25,706 nt of DNA from Candidatus Arcanibacter lacustris (GTDB taxonomy: Bacteria > Pseudomonadota > Alphaproteobacteria > Rickettsiales > Arcanibacteraceae). The first letter of the stretch is position 1. Every line of letters begins with the position of its first letter. The position numbers were made by a program, and so were the translations under genes. The DNA lies in NCBI GenBank assembly GCA_000970895.1, contig JYHA01000028.1, forward strand, positions 1-25,706. Direction: 5' to 3'. The notes below the pieces were generated by a model. That model ran no database searches. It worked only from the letters and a program-made list of their open reading frames with translations, and was not told where the DNA came from. Below, piece after piece: positions 1 through 8,529 of the stretch.

Positions 1-291
1 GATAATAATGATATAAATAAACAAGAATTAAATTCAGCCCTTGAAAATGATGATATTTTTACCGATATTAATAGATGGGCTAAGTTTAATATCCCATTTA
101 TTAGTGGTGATGGTAAGTCTATTTGGGAATATAGCCTTACTAAATATAGAGTTTTTATTCTAGAGCAGGAATATAAAATTAGTTTAGAAGAATTGACCGA
201 AAATTCTGATATTAAGGCGGGGGAAATTAGAAAGCAAATCATGACTCAAAGAAACAATATGTTGAATTTAGAGCAGTTGCTTGATAATTAA
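1..291 (+). CDS. dnaG: 3' end of probable DNA primase (partial)
   Basis: An open frame runs from the first base of the window to a TAA at 289-291 and gives the last 96 residues of a protein whose start lies outside. The visible part is acidic and polar, with a helical stretch around IWEYSLTKYRVFILEQEYKI, and ends in LEQLLDN. It lies 29 bases before rpoD in the same direction. The dnaG-rpoD order is widespread in bacteria, and the C-terminal domain of primase is helical and poorly conserved, which fits. No catalytic (TOPRIM or zinc-finger) motif lies in this fragment, so the assignment rests on position and general character. It could be another protein. Confidence 0.55.
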   Translation, partial: DNNDINKQELNSALENDDIFTDINRWAKFNIPFISGDGKSIWEYSLTKYRVFILEQEYKISLEELTENSDIKAGEIRKQIMTQRNNMLNLEQLLDN

Positions 292-320
292 AAATTAATA
301 ATGTTTTAGGTGTATAAATA

Positions 321-2372
321 ATGAGCAGTAAAAAAATCAAAGAAACAAAACCAAAGGCCGTTAAAGAAAAAGCAAAAGTTGCGAGTGTTTCTGATCAAGT
401 GGTCAATGCTGAGCAAGGAAACAAAGCTGAAAATGAAGAAATGTCACCTAAAATGGCTTCTGCTATTAAAAAAATCTTGGCTAAAGGTAAGGGGCAGGGT
501 TTTGTAACTTATGAAGAGATAAATAATATTTTGCCAGTAGAAACTATATCCTCAGATTTAATTGATGGGGCTATGTCTACTATTGCTGAAGCTGGAATTA
601 ATATCGTTGATCAAGAAGATGATTTGGAAAATGATGTTGAAGGTGAGGTGGATTTTGATATTGAATCATCTGAGGATGGTTTTGAGGAGTCTTCTGGGGG
701 TGATGAAGAACTAGGGCGTACTGATGATCCTGTTCGTATGTATTTACGTGATATGGGTGGGGTTGAGCTTCTATCCAGAGAAGGTGAGATTGAGATTGCC
801 AAGAGAATAGAAGAAGGCAAGGAAAATATGATTAAGGCTTTGTGTGAGAATCCTTTGATCATGAAGCAGTTTATTACCTGGTATGAAGATTTAATAAATG
901 AAAAAATATTACTCAGAGACATTATAGATTTAGATGCTTCATATGGTGCGGAATTTGAATTTGATGCTGAAGGTGGTATCGTCGTTGAGCCTGGTTTTGT
1001 TCCTGAAATAAAAAAAGAAGCAGTAGAAGAAAAATCTGATGATGCTGCTGAGGATTTAGAATTATCCGAAGAGTTAGAAGAAGATGATGGGTTTGGTGAA
1101 AATATCTCCATTCTTAATATGGAAAAAGCATTGTTACCAACTGTTCTAGATATGCTTGCTAAGATAGTTGCTGTTAGTGAAAAAATTATAGCAACTCATG
1201 GTAAAAAATTAGCAAGTGTTATTAAGGGTGATTATAAGTCAAAAACTCCCGAAGAAAAGCAATTAGCTAGTAATTGTAAGGAAATCGCAGTAATTATCAA
1301 AGATTTACATCTCAATGAAAAAAGTATCGATATTTTGGTGACTAAACTTTATTCCATTAGCAAAAAGATTATTGCCATGGAAGGTAAGCTAATGAGAGTT
1401 GCAGAAAGCAGAAATATTGATCGTAAAAGCTTTTTAAAACATTATAGTAATTCAGAAATGGATCTTGAGTGGCTTGATAAGGTGGCTATTTTAAAAGAAA
1501 AAGGTTGGAAAGAATTTGTAGGCCAAGACCGCGAACAAATAGAAAATATTCGCGGGGAAATAAGAGATCTATCTGGAGTTGTTGGTATGGTAGTGAGTGA
1601 TTTCAAAGTGCAAGTTCATGCTGTTCAAAAAAGTGAACGATCAGCTTCTAAAGCCAAAAAAGAGATGATCGAAGCTAACTTAAGATTAGTGATTTCTATT
1701 GCTAAAAAATATGCAAATAGAGGGTTGCAATTCTTAGATCTAATTCAAGAAGGTAATATTGGGTTGATGAAGGCTGTTGATAAGTTTGAATATCGTAGAG
1801 GTTATAAATTCTCAACTTATGCTACTTGGTGGATCAGACAAGCAATAACAAGGTCTATTGCTGATCAAGCAAGAACTATTCGTATCCCTGTTCATATGAT
1901 TGAGACTATTAATAAAATTATTCGTACCTCAAGGCAAATGGCTAATGATCTTGGTTATGAGCCAACTCCAAATGAAATAGCAGATAAGCTTGGTATGCCT
2001 TTGGAAAAAGTCAAGAAAGTGATGAAAATTGCTAAAGAACCAGTAAGTCTTGATAATCCAGTTGGTGATGAAGAGGGGAGTTATCTTGGTGATTTCATCG
2101 AAGATAAAAATGCGGTTCTTCCTGTTGATGCTGCGATATTATCTAATTTGCGTGAAACAACTACTAGAATTTTGGCAAGTCTTACTCCTCGCGAAGAAAG
2201 GGTGCTTAGAATGAGATTTGGTATTGGGATGAACACTGATCATACTTTGGAAGAAGTTGGTCAGCAATTTTCAGTAACAAGAGAGCGTATTAGACAAATA
2301 GAGGCCAAGGCTTTAAGGAAATTAAAACATCCAAGTCGTTCTCGTAAATTACGTGGCTTTTTAAATACATAG
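321..2372 (+). CDS. rpoD: RNA polymerase primary sigma factor RpoD (sigma-70)
   Basis: Housekeeping sigma factor that directs RNA polymerase to -35/-10 promoters. The 683-residue product has the group 1 sigma layout: region 1.1 at about residues 41-100; region 1.2 at about 134-175 (DDPVRMYLRDMGGVELLSREGE); a long non-conserved insert at about 175-440; region 2 at about 446-520, with NLRLVISIAKKYANRGLQ and the -10 recognition stretch YKFSTYATWWIRQAI; region 3 at about 521-600; and region 4 at about 620-683, with the helix-turn-helix LEEVGQQFSVTRERIRQIEAKAL. Two acidic low-complexity tracts (about 96-135 and 233-258) flank the start of the insert. The ATG at 321 follows a weak AGGTG. The gene ends 16 bases before gltX, so the two are probably cotranscribed. 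Confidence 0.97.
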   Translation: MSSKKIKETKPKAVKEKAKVASVSDQVVNAEQGNKAENEEMSPKMASAIKKILAKGKGQGFVTYEEINNILPVETISSDLIDGAMSTIAEAGINIVDQEDDLENDVEGEVDFDIESSEDGFEESSGGDEELGRTDDPVRMYLRDMGGVELLSREGEIEIAKRIEEGKENMIKALCENPLIMKQFITWYEDLINEKILLRDIIDLDASYGAEFEFDAEGGIVVEPGFVPEIKKEAVEEKSDDAAEDLELSEELEEDDGFGENISILNMEKALLPTVLDMLAKIVAVSEKIIATHGKKLASVIKGDYKSKTPEEKQLASNCKEIAVIIKDLHLNEKSIDILVTKLYSISKKIIAMEGKLMRVAESRNIDRKSFLKHYSNSEMDLEWLDKVAILKEKGWKEFVGQDREQIENIRGEIRDLSGVVGMVVSDFKVQVHAVQKSERSASKAKKEMIEANLRLVISIAKKYANRGLQFLDLIQEGNIGLMKAVDKFEYRRGYKFSTYATWWIRQAITRSIADQARTIRIPVHMIETINKIIRTSRQMANDLGYEPTPNEIADKLGMPLEKVKKVMKIAKEPVSLDNPVGDEEGSYLGDFIEDKNAVLPVDAAILSNLRETTTRILASLTPREERVLRMRFGIGMNTDHTLEEVGQQFSVTRERIRQIEAKALRKLKHPSRSRKLRGFLNT

Positions 2373-2388
2373 ATAAAGAATAAATATA

Positions 2389-3723
2389 ATGTTAATAACT
2401 CGTTTTGCTCCAAGTCCTACGGGCTTGTTACATATTGGAAATGCTCGCACTGCTTTGGTAAATTATTTATTTACCAGAAAGCATGGCGGGACATTTATGT
2501 TGCGTATTGATGATACTGATTTAGTTCGTTCAAAAAAAGAACATGAAGATGCTATCATCGAAGATCTAAAATGGCTTGGAATTAAGTGGGAAGTTTTCGC
2601 CCGACAATCAGAGCGACTAGATAGATATGAGCTAATTAAAAATCTGCTGATAGAGCAGGGAAGATTATATGAATGTTTTGAATCGGCAGAAGAAATAGAA
2701 GTTAAGAGGAAGTTATTGCTTTCAAGAGGCATGCCTCCTATTTATGATAGAGCTGCTTTAAAGGTCACTCAAGAGCAAAAAGATCAATTTAAAAAAGAAG
2801 GTAAAAAACCTCATTATAGATTTTTACTAAAAGATCAGCCAATTAAATGGCATGATCTTGTTAGAGGTGATGTAGCTTTTGAAGGTTCTAAGTTGAGCGA
2901 TCCGATTCTCATCAGAGAAGATGGTTCTATGACTTATATCCTAACTTCAGTAGTAGATGATATTGACTTTAATATCACAAATATTGTAAGAGGTGAGGAT
3001 CATGTTACTAATACTGCCATTCAAATTCAGATATTTGAAGCGCTAGATGCTAAAATTCCAACATTCGCCCATACTTCATTATTTAAAACTAAAGATGCTA
3101 AAATGTCTAAAAGAACAGGTGGTTTTGACATTAGATCCTTACGTGAAGAAGGGATCGAGCCTTTGGCTATAGAATGTTTACTAGCCAGACTTGGTACTTC
3201 AATGGCTGTTGAGCCTAAGGGATCTTTAGAAGAATTAATCGAAGAATTCGATTTTGATAAATATGGTCGTGCTCCTGCAAATTATGATAAATTGGATTTA
3301 GAGCGACTAAATCATAAGATAATTTTCCATATGGAATTTGCTAAAGTTAGCAAAAGACTCAAAGAATTAGAAATAAATGACATTGATGAAGATTTTTGGC
3401 AGATGGTTAAGGGAAATTTAAACAAATTGTCCGATATTAAACTCTGGTGGAAAATTTGCAAAGAAGCGCTAGAGCCAATAATAGAGGATAAAGAGCTTTT
3501 GAATATGGCTATAGAATTATTCCCTGAAGGTGATATTGATGATTCTAGCTGGGGAGTTTGGACTAAGCTTGTTGCAAATAAATCTGGTAAAAATGGCAAG
3601 GCGTTATTTATGCCTTTAAGACAGGCTTTGACTGCGATGGATCATGGGCCGGAATTGAAGCATTTACTACCGTTAATTGGGAGAGATAAGGCTCTAAAAA
3701 GATTGGCAGGAGGGGTTGCGTAA
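2389..3723 (+). CDS. gltX: Glutamyl-tRNA synthetase
   Basis: Class I aminoacyl-tRNA synthetase that charges tRNA(Glu), and possibly tRNA(Gln) for later amidation, in the cytoplasm. The 444-residue product shows the Rossmann-fold signature FAPSPTGLLHIGNARTA (HIGN at 15-18) and the second ATP-binding motif KMSKR at 238-242. The RGEDHVTNTAIQIQIFEAL segment (about 201-219) is typical of the Glu/Gln subclass. The YEC position lacks the other cysteines of the zinc-binding insert seen in some GluRS enzymes. Rickettsiales and other alphaproteobacteria often carry two gltX paralogues with different tRNA preference; which one this is cannot be told here. It starts 16 bases after the rpoD stop. Its last codons overlap a candidate promoter for the nuo operon. 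Confidence 0.95.
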   Translation: MLITRFAPSPTGLLHIGNARTALVNYLFTRKHGGTFMLRIDDTDLVRSKKEHEDAIIEDLKWLGIKWEVFARQSERLDRYELIKNLLIEQGRLYECFESAEEIEVKRKLLLSRGMPPIYDRAALKVTQEQKDQFKKEGKKPHYRFLLKDQPIKWHDLVRGDVAFEGSKLSDPILIREDGSMTYILTSVVDDIDFNITNIVRGEDHVTNTAIQIQIFEALDAKIPTFAHTSLFKTKDAKMSKRTGGFDIRSLREEGIEPLAIECLLARLGTSMAVEPKGSLEELIEEFDFDKYGRAPANYDKLDLERLNHKIIFHMEFAKVSKRLKELEINDIDEDFWQMVKGNLNKLSDIKLWWKICKEALEPIIEDKELLNMAIELFPEGDIDDSSWGVWTKLVANKSGKNGKALFMPLRQALTAMDHGPELKHLLPLIGRDKALKRLAGGVA

Positions 3724-3745
3724 TTGAGTATGGGTGTGGTATAAT
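3716..3745 (+). promoter_or_regulatory. Candidate extended -10 promoter for the nuo operon
   Basis: TTGCGT at 3716-3721, overlapping the gltX stop, is followed after 18 bases by a perfect TATAAT at 3740-3745, with a TG one base upstream (TGGTATAAT), as in extended -10 promoters. Transcription would start near 3752, giving a nuoA leader of about 230 bases that contains repeat copy A. The -35 match is modest, so this is a motif-based inference. Confidence 0.45.
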
Positions 3746-3800
3746 GAAGTGGTGTTCTAGGCCAATATATCTACATTACATAGGCTAAATCCTCTTACGG

Positions 3801-3903
3801 TAGGATCCACAAAAATTTTGTCGACATAGGTTGTTTTTAAAGTTTTGTATGATCTTACCCGCTCAATTTTTCTTTAAAGAAAAATCTCACTCCAGGATGA
3901 CAA
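3801..3903 (+). repeat. Quasi-palindromic repeat, copy A (partial)
   Basis: Contains the repeat family's TAGGATCCACAAAA block at 3801-3814, a diverged GATCTTACCCGCTC block, a perfect 20-base palindrome ATTTTTCTTTAAAGAAAAAT at 3866-3885, and the terminal block CTCCAGGATGAC. The outer left arm (CGTCATCCTGGAG) found in the other copies is not recognisable, so this copy looks decayed or half-length. Compared with copies B and C it carries a one-base length difference that breaks the shared reading frame. It lies in the gltX-nuoA spacer and would be part of the nuo leader RNA. Confidence 0.8.
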
Positions 3904-3979
3904 GCTCTTGTGGCGTGGGGTTTTGAATTTAAGATTGATGACTAGATTAACATCGTTAATACAAAATTAAGGAGTGCTC

Positions 3980-4354
3980 ATGTATATTATCAATGGATCA
4001 CTGGAAAATTATTTTCCTATTATGATATTTTTGGCCATAGCTATTGGTCTTTCTATTATAATCGTTGCGATACCTTATTTTTTAGCAGCTAGTAAGCCAG
4101 ATGAAGAAAAAATTTCTGCTTATGAATGTGGGTTTGAGCCTTTTGGTGATGCAAGAAGCGAGTTCGATGTTAGATTTTATTTAGTTGCGATTTTATTTAT
4201 TATATTTGATCTAGAAATAATATTTTTATTTCCATGGTCAATAACACTCGGTAAAATTGGTATGGTTGGCTTTTGGTCAATGATGGTGTTCTTGATTATA
4301 TTAACTATAGGCTTCATTTACGAATGGAAAAAGGGAGCTTTAGAATGGGAATAA
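3980..4354 (+). CDS. nuoA: NADH:quinone oxidoreductase subunit A
   Basis: Small membrane subunit of complex I next to the quinone-binding region. The product of 124 residues has three hydrophobic helices (about 13-34, 64-85 and 92-113) and the conserved loop YECGFEP followed by FDVRFYLVAILFIIFDLE. The ATG at 3980 is chosen because AAGGAG at 3969-3974 lies 5 bases upstream; a GTG at 3974 overlaps this ribosome binding site and is unlikely to be the start. First gene of the nuo operon, 4 bases before nuoB. Confidence 0.96.
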   Translation: MYIINGSLENYFPIMIFLAIAIGLSIIIVAIPYFLAASKPDEEKISAYECGFEPFGDARSEFDVRFYLVAILFIIFDLEIIFLFPWSITLGKIGMVGFWSMMVFLIILTIGFIYEWKKGALEWE

Positions 4355-4358
4355 TTAA

Positions 4359-4889
4359 ATGAATTGGCGCAATTTACCAGAAACATTTGACCAAGATCAG
4401 ATTCTAAATGCTGTAACTGGTGAGTTATCCAATCACGGCTTTGTCATAGCTCAGCTTGATAAGTTAGTTAATTGGGCAAGAACGGGATCCCTGTGGCCAA
4501 TGACTTTTGGTCTTGCATGTTGTGCAGTTGAAATGATGCAGGCAGCAGCTAGTCGTTATGATGTGGATCGTTTAGGTATGGTATTTAGACCAAGTCCTAG
4601 ACAATCTGATGTGATGATTGTGGCTGGAACTCTAACTAATAAAATGGCACCAGCACTTCGTAAAGTCTATGATCAAATGCCAGAACCAAGATGGGTTATT
4701 TCTATGGGAAGTTGTGCTAATGGTGGTGGTTATTATCATTATTCATATTCGGTAGTAAGAGGATGTGATCGGATAGTGCCAGTTGATGTTTATGTGCCAG
4801 GATGCCCTCCAACTGCAGAAGCTTTGATCTATGGAGTATTGCAATTACAAAGAAAAATCAATCGTACTGGGGGAATCTTTAAACGCTAG
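4359..4889 (+). CDS. nuoB: NADH:quinone oxidoreductase subunit B (N2 cluster)
   Basis: Connecting subunit that carries the terminal iron-sulphur cluster N2, which reduces quinone. The 176-residue product has the expected cluster ligands: adjacent cysteines at 54-55 (GLACCAVEMM), Cys119 (SMGSCANGGGYY) and Cys149 (VPGCPPTAEALIYGV). Length and motifs are ordinary for the family. It begins 4 bases after nuoA, and its stop is one base before the nuoC ATG, so translation is probably coupled. Confidence 0.97.
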   Translation: MNWRNLPETFDQDQILNAVTGELSNHGFVIAQLDKLVNWARTGSLWPMTFGLACCAVEMMQAAASRYDVDRLGMVFRPSPRQSDVMIVAGTLTNKMAPALRKVYDQMPEPRWVISMGSCANGGGYYHYSYSVVRGCDRIVPVDVYVPGCPPTAEALIYGVLQLQRKINRTGGIFKR

Positions 4890-4890
4890 T

Positions 4891-5490
4891 ATGGATAATC
4901 TTGAACTCAATAAATTTTTAGAAGAAAATCTACCAAAAGAATTATATACAGAATGTAATATAGCTTTTGATACAATTTATTTAACTTGTGATAAAGAGCA
5001 TATTTCGGGTCTGTTGGTTTTTTTGCGTGATAATGATAAATTTTTCTTCACTATTCTAACTGATCTTATGGGTGCGGATTATTTAGATAGAGAGATGCGT
5101 TTCGAAGTTGTTTATAATCTACTTTCTATAAGAAAAAATCTTAGAGTTCTAATCAGAACGGCCGTTAAAGAAAATGAATCTGCTTTTTCAGTTGCTAATA
5201 TTTTTTCTAATGCTGTGTGGCTTGAGAGAGAAGTTTGGGATATGTATGGTATTGATTTTAAAAATAGCCCAGATTTAAGAAGAATCCTAACTGATTATGA
5301 ATTTGAAGGACATCCTTTACGTAAAGATTTTCCACTCACAGGTTATAAAGAAGTTAGATATGATGACGTTTCTAAAAAAGTAATTTATGAGCCAGTAGTG
5401 CTTCAACAAGAATATCGTGATTTTGATTTTATATCTCCATGGGAAGGTCCTCATTACGCTATGGAAGCAATAAAAAAGGATAATAAGTGA
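4891..5490 (+). CDS. nuoC: NADH:quinone oxidoreductase subunit C (30 kDa)
   Basis: Peripheral-arm subunit without cofactors that supports NuoB and NuoD. The 199-residue product carries the family signature WLEREVWDMYGIDF and the C-terminal block DYEFEGHPLRKDFPLTGY, then EYRDFDFISPWEGP. The open frame extends upstream into nuoB, but ATG 4891, one base after the nuoB stop, gives a normal length and matches gene spacing in the operon. NuoC and NuoD are separate here, not fused as in Escherichia coli. The final codons overlap nuoD by a GTGA junction. Confidence 0.95.
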   Translation: MDNLELNKFLEENLPKELYTECNIAFDTIYLTCDKEHISGLLVFLRDNDKFFFTILTDLMGADYLDREMRFEVVYNLLSIRKNLRVLIRTAVKENESAFSVANIFSNAVWLEREVWDMYGIDFKNSPDLRRILTDYEFEGHPLRKDFPLTGYKEVRYDDVSKKVIYEPVVLQQEYRDFDFISPWEGPHYAMEAIKKDNK

Positions 5491-6665
5491 GCGAAACTAG
5501 TACTAAAAATATGTTATTAAATTTCGGACCTCAGCATCCAGCTGCTCATGGGGTTCTAAGATTGATCTTGGAAATGGATGGTGAGATTATCCAGCGTGCT
5601 GATCCGCATATTGGCTTACTGCATCGTGGTACTGAAAAATTAATTGAACATAAAACTTACTTACAGGCCGTTCCTTATTTTGATCGCTTAGATTATGTAT
5701 CTCCAATGTCTCAAGAACATGCATTTGCAATGGCTGTTGAAAAGTTACTAGGTTGCGAAGTGCCAATTAGAGCTCAATATATCAGAGTGTTATTTAGTGA
5801 ATTAACTAGAATCTTAAATCATCTATTAAATATCACCACCCAAGCACTAGATGTTGGGGCTACTACTCCATTATTATGGATGTTTGAAGAGCGTGAAAAA
5901 ATTATGGTATTTTACGAGAGAGTATCTGGCTCTCGCATGCATGCTGCTTATTTTAGACCAGGTGGTGTTGCATCTGACGTGCAAGAAGAATTGCTCACAG
6001 ATATTGCAAGATTCGCTGATGAATTTCCAAAAGCATTAGCAGATATGGAAAGTCTGCTAACAGATAACCGTATTTGGAAACAAAGATTAGTTGATATTGG
6101 GGTGGTATCTCCGGAGAAAGCTCAAGATTTAGGATTTAGTGGGCCAATGCTCAGAGGATCTGGTATTGCTTGGGATTTAAGAAAATCAAGACCTTATGAG
6201 ATTTATGATCAGTTAGATTTTGATATACCAGTAGGTAAAAATGGCGATTGTTATGATCGTTATTTAATCAGGGTAGAAGAAATGTATCAATCAATTAAGA
6301 TCATCAAGCAAGTTCTAGCTAAAATGCCAAAAGGACCTGTTAAGACTCTTGATCCAAAGATTGCCCCGCCATCACGTGCGCAAATGAAGAAATCAATGGA
6401 AGCAATGATTCATCATTTTAAACTTTATACAGAAGGTTATCATGTTCCTGCTGGTGAAGTATATGCTGCAGTTGAGGCGCCTAAGGGAGAATTTGGCGTT
6501 CATTTAATAGCAGATGGTAGTAATAAACCATATCGTTGTAGAATTAAAGCCCCAGGTTTCTTACATCTTCAAGCTTTGGATTATATGTCTAAGAGACATA
6601 TGCTTGCTGATGTGGTAACGATAATTGGTAGTTTAGATGTAGTATTTGGAGAGATTGATAGATAA
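5487..6665 (+). CDS. nuoD: NADH:quinone oxidoreductase subunit D (49 kDa)
   Basis: Forms the quinone-binding chamber together with NuoB. The 392-residue product begins with the expected MLLNFGPQHPAAHGVLRLIL block; the conserved HRGTEK segment follows at about 46-51, RPGGV at about 157-161, and the C-terminal DVVFGEIDR. The start is the GTG at 5487, inside a GTGA overlap with the nuoC stop; an in-frame ATG at 5511 would remove only eight residues. Unfused nuoD is the usual alphaproteobacterial and mitochondrial-type arrangement. The stop overlaps the nuoE start (TAATG). Confidence 0.96.
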   Translation: MSETSTKNMLLNFGPQHPAAHGVLRLILEMDGEIIQRADPHIGLLHRGTEKLIEHKTYLQAVPYFDRLDYVSPMSQEHAFAMAVEKLLGCEVPIRAQYIRVLFSELTRILNHLLNITTQALDVGATTPLLWMFEEREKIMVFYERVSGSRMHAAYFRPGGVASDVQEELLTDIARFADEFPKALADMESLLTDNRIWKQRLVDIGVVSPEKAQDLGFSGPMLRGSGIAWDLRKSRPYEIYDQLDFDIPVGKNGDCYDRYLIRVEEMYQSIKIIKQVLAKMPKGPVKTLDPKIAPPSRAQMKKSMEAMIHHFKLYTEGYHVPAGEVYAAVEAPKGEFGVHLIADGSNKPYRCRIKAPGFLHLQALDYMSKRHMLADVVTIIGSLDVVFGEIDR

Positions 6666-7249
6666 TGAGTAATGTACATAACGATATTCCAGAAATAACT
6701 AGCTTTGAATTTGATGAAAATAGCAAAGCATTGGCTATCAAAGAAATAGCTAAATATCCTGTTGATAGAAAGCAAAGCGCAGTAATGGCATTGCTGCATA
6801 TAGTGCAAAAACAAACTGGTGGTTGGTTACCACGAGTAGCAATGGATTATGTAGCTCAATATCTAGAAATGGCTCCTATTCGTGTATATGAGGTGGCTAG
6901 TTTTTATACTATGTATAATTTTGCTCCTGTTGGTAAAAACTATATCCAAGTATGCACTACTACACCTTGTTGGTTAAGAGGTTCTGCAGATATCGTTGAG
7001 ACTTGCAAAAAAGAACTTGGAATTTATCTTAAAGAAAATACCAAAGATGGTTTGTTTACTTTGGGTGAAGGAGAATGTTTGGGAGCTTGTGCTAATGCTC
7101 CAGTTGTAAGAATTAATGACGACTACTATGAAGATTTAACTCCAGAGATTATGAAAGATATCATCAATAAACTAAGAGCTGGTGAAAAAGTAAAATGCGG
7201 CTCTCAAATAGGTAGACAATGTTCAGCTCCAATCAAAGAGAATAGCTAA
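6665..7249 (+). CDS. nuoE: NADH:quinone oxidoreductase subunit E (24 kDa, 2Fe-2S)
   Basis: Binds the [2Fe-2S] cluster N1a in the NADH-oxidising tip. The 194-residue product contains the thioredoxin-like ferredoxin ligands Cys97 and Cys102 (CTTTPCWLRG), and Cys138 and Cys142 (GECLGACANAPVV). The N-terminal helical part includes YPVDRKQSAVMALLHIVQKQ. The start overlaps the nuoD stop by one base (TAATG). A short polar C-terminal tail with two extra cysteines (178 and 186) follows the core and is probably not functional in cluster binding. Confidence 0.96.
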   Translation: MSNVHNDIPEITSFEFDENSKALAIKEIAKYPVDRKQSAVMALLHIVQKQTGGWLPRVAMDYVAQYLEMAPIRVYEVASFYTMYNFAPVGKNYIQVCTTTPCWLRGSADIVETCKKELGIYLKENTKDGLFTLGEGECLGACANAPVVRINDDYYEDLTPEIMKDIINKLRAGEKVKCGSQIGRQCSAPIKENS

Positions 7250-7252
7250 ATT

Positions 7253-8518
7253 ATGTTAGATATCAAAGACAAAATTTTTACTAATTTATATGGGTTTGAG
7301 TCGAGTGATTTAGCTGCTGCAAAATCACGTGGATCTTGGGATAATACTAAATCAATTCTTGATAGAGGAAGAGATTCCATTATAGATGAGGTGAAGAAAT
7401 CAGGACTTAGAGGAAGAGGTGGTGCTGGATTCTCTACAGGAGTTAAATGGTCTTTTATGCCCAAAGAAGTAACGAAACAACATTATTTGATTGTTAATGC
7501 TGATGAGAGTGAGCCTGGAGCCTGTAAAGACAGGGATATTATACGTAATGAGCCTCATAAAATAATCGAAGGTATTTTAATTGCTTGCGTTGCTATTGGT
7601 GCTGATACTGCTTATATATATATAAGAGGAAAGTATTATAATGAGACCCAATCATTACAAAAGGCTATAGATGAGGCTTATGAAAATGGTTTGATCGGTA
7701 AGAATGCTTGTGGCTCTGGTCATGATGTAAATATCTATATTCATAGAGGGGCTGGTGCTTATATTTGTGGAGAAGAGACGGCGTTACTCAATAGTATAGA
7801 AGGTAAAAAAGGATTTCCTAGATTGAAGCCTCCGTTTCCTGCGGTGATTGGTTTATATGGTTGTCCTACTATTATTAATAATGTTGAATCAATTGCTGTT
7901 ATTCCCGATATATTAAGAAGAGGTGCTAGTTGGTTTTCATCTTTTGGTAGACCAAATAATTCGGGTACTAAAGTCTATTCAATCTCAGGTCATGTGAATC
8001 GTCCATGTAATATCGAAGAATCAATGTCTATTCCACTCAAGGAATTGATAGAAAAATATGCAGGTGGAGTTAGAGGCGGTTGGGATAATTTGCTTGCAAT
8101 AATTCCTGGTGGTGTTTCGGTGCCAATGATGCCAAAATCAGTTTGCGATACTGTATTGATGGATTTTGATGCGCTAAAAGAAGTAGGAACAGGATTTGGT
8201 ACGGCAAGTATAGTAGTGATGGATAAATCGACTGATTTATTATATGCAATTGCAAGGATCAGTAAATTCTATATGCATGAATCATGTGGTCAATGTACTC
8301 CTTGTAGAGAGGGTACTGGCTGGATGTGGCGATTAATGACTAAACTATGTCAGGGCGATGCAAAAATTAGTGATATTGATAAATTATTAGAAATTACTAA
8401 ACAAGTAGAGGGTCATACAATTTGTGCTTTAGGTGATGCTTCTGCTTGGCCGATACAAGGTCTGATTAAAAACTTTAGGCCCTATATCGAAGATAGAATC
8501 AAACAATTTAATAATTGA
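7253..8518 (+). CDS. nuoF: NADH:quinone oxidoreductase subunit F (51 kDa, NADH/FMN)
   Basis: NADH dehydrogenase subunit that binds NADH, FMN and the [4Fe-4S] cluster N3. The 421-residue product has the glycine-rich nucleotide loop GLRGRGGAGFSTGVKW (51-66), the FMN-site segment NADESEPG (82-89), the GAGAYICGEETALLNSIEG block (166-184), and N3 ligands Cys345, Cys348 and Cys351 (SCGQCTPCREG) with Cys391 (HTICALGD). Length is normal. It begins 3 bases after nuoE, and the nuoG ATG follows 11 bases after its stop. Confidence 0.97.
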   Translation: MLDIKDKIFTNLYGFESSDLAAAKSRGSWDNTKSILDRGRDSIIDEVKKSGLRGRGGAGFSTGVKWSFMPKEVTKQHYLIVNADESEPGACKDRDIIRNEPHKIIEGILIACVAIGADTAYIYIRGKYYNETQSLQKAIDEAYENGLIGKNACGSGHDVNIYIHRGAGAYICGEETALLNSIEGKKGFPRLKPPFPAVIGLYGCPTIINNVESIAVIPDILRRGASWFSSFGRPNNSGTKVYSISGHVNRPCNIEESMSIPLKELIEKYAGGVRGGWDNLLAIIPGGVSVPMMPKSVCDTVLMDFDALKEVGTGFGTASIVVMDKSTDLLYAIARISKFYMHESCGQCTPCREGTGWMWRLMTKLCQGDAKISDIDKLLEITKQVEGHTICALGDASAWPIQGLIKNFRPYIEDRIKQFNN

Positions 8519-8529
8519 GTAAAAAACAA

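Noticed and set aside
611..1111. Minus-strand open frame of 166 codons opposite rpoD
   Set aside because: Serine-rich product that is the complement of the acidic GAT/GAA-rich rpoD codons; no Shine-Dalgarno, and rpoD is certain.
2463..3599. Minus-strand open frames inside gltX (2463-2732 and 3312-3599)
   Set aside because: Shadows of the AT-rich gltX coding sequence with no recognisable protein features.
3866..3885. Rho-independent terminator after gltX
   Set aside because: The 20-base palindrome is almost entirely A/T with no G/C-rich stem and no clean following T-run, and it belongs to the repeat family.
3724..3979. Possible tRNA or small RNA gene between gltX and nuoA
   Set aside because: No cloverleaf or GGTTCRA-type T-loop was found; the structure present is explained by repeat copy A.
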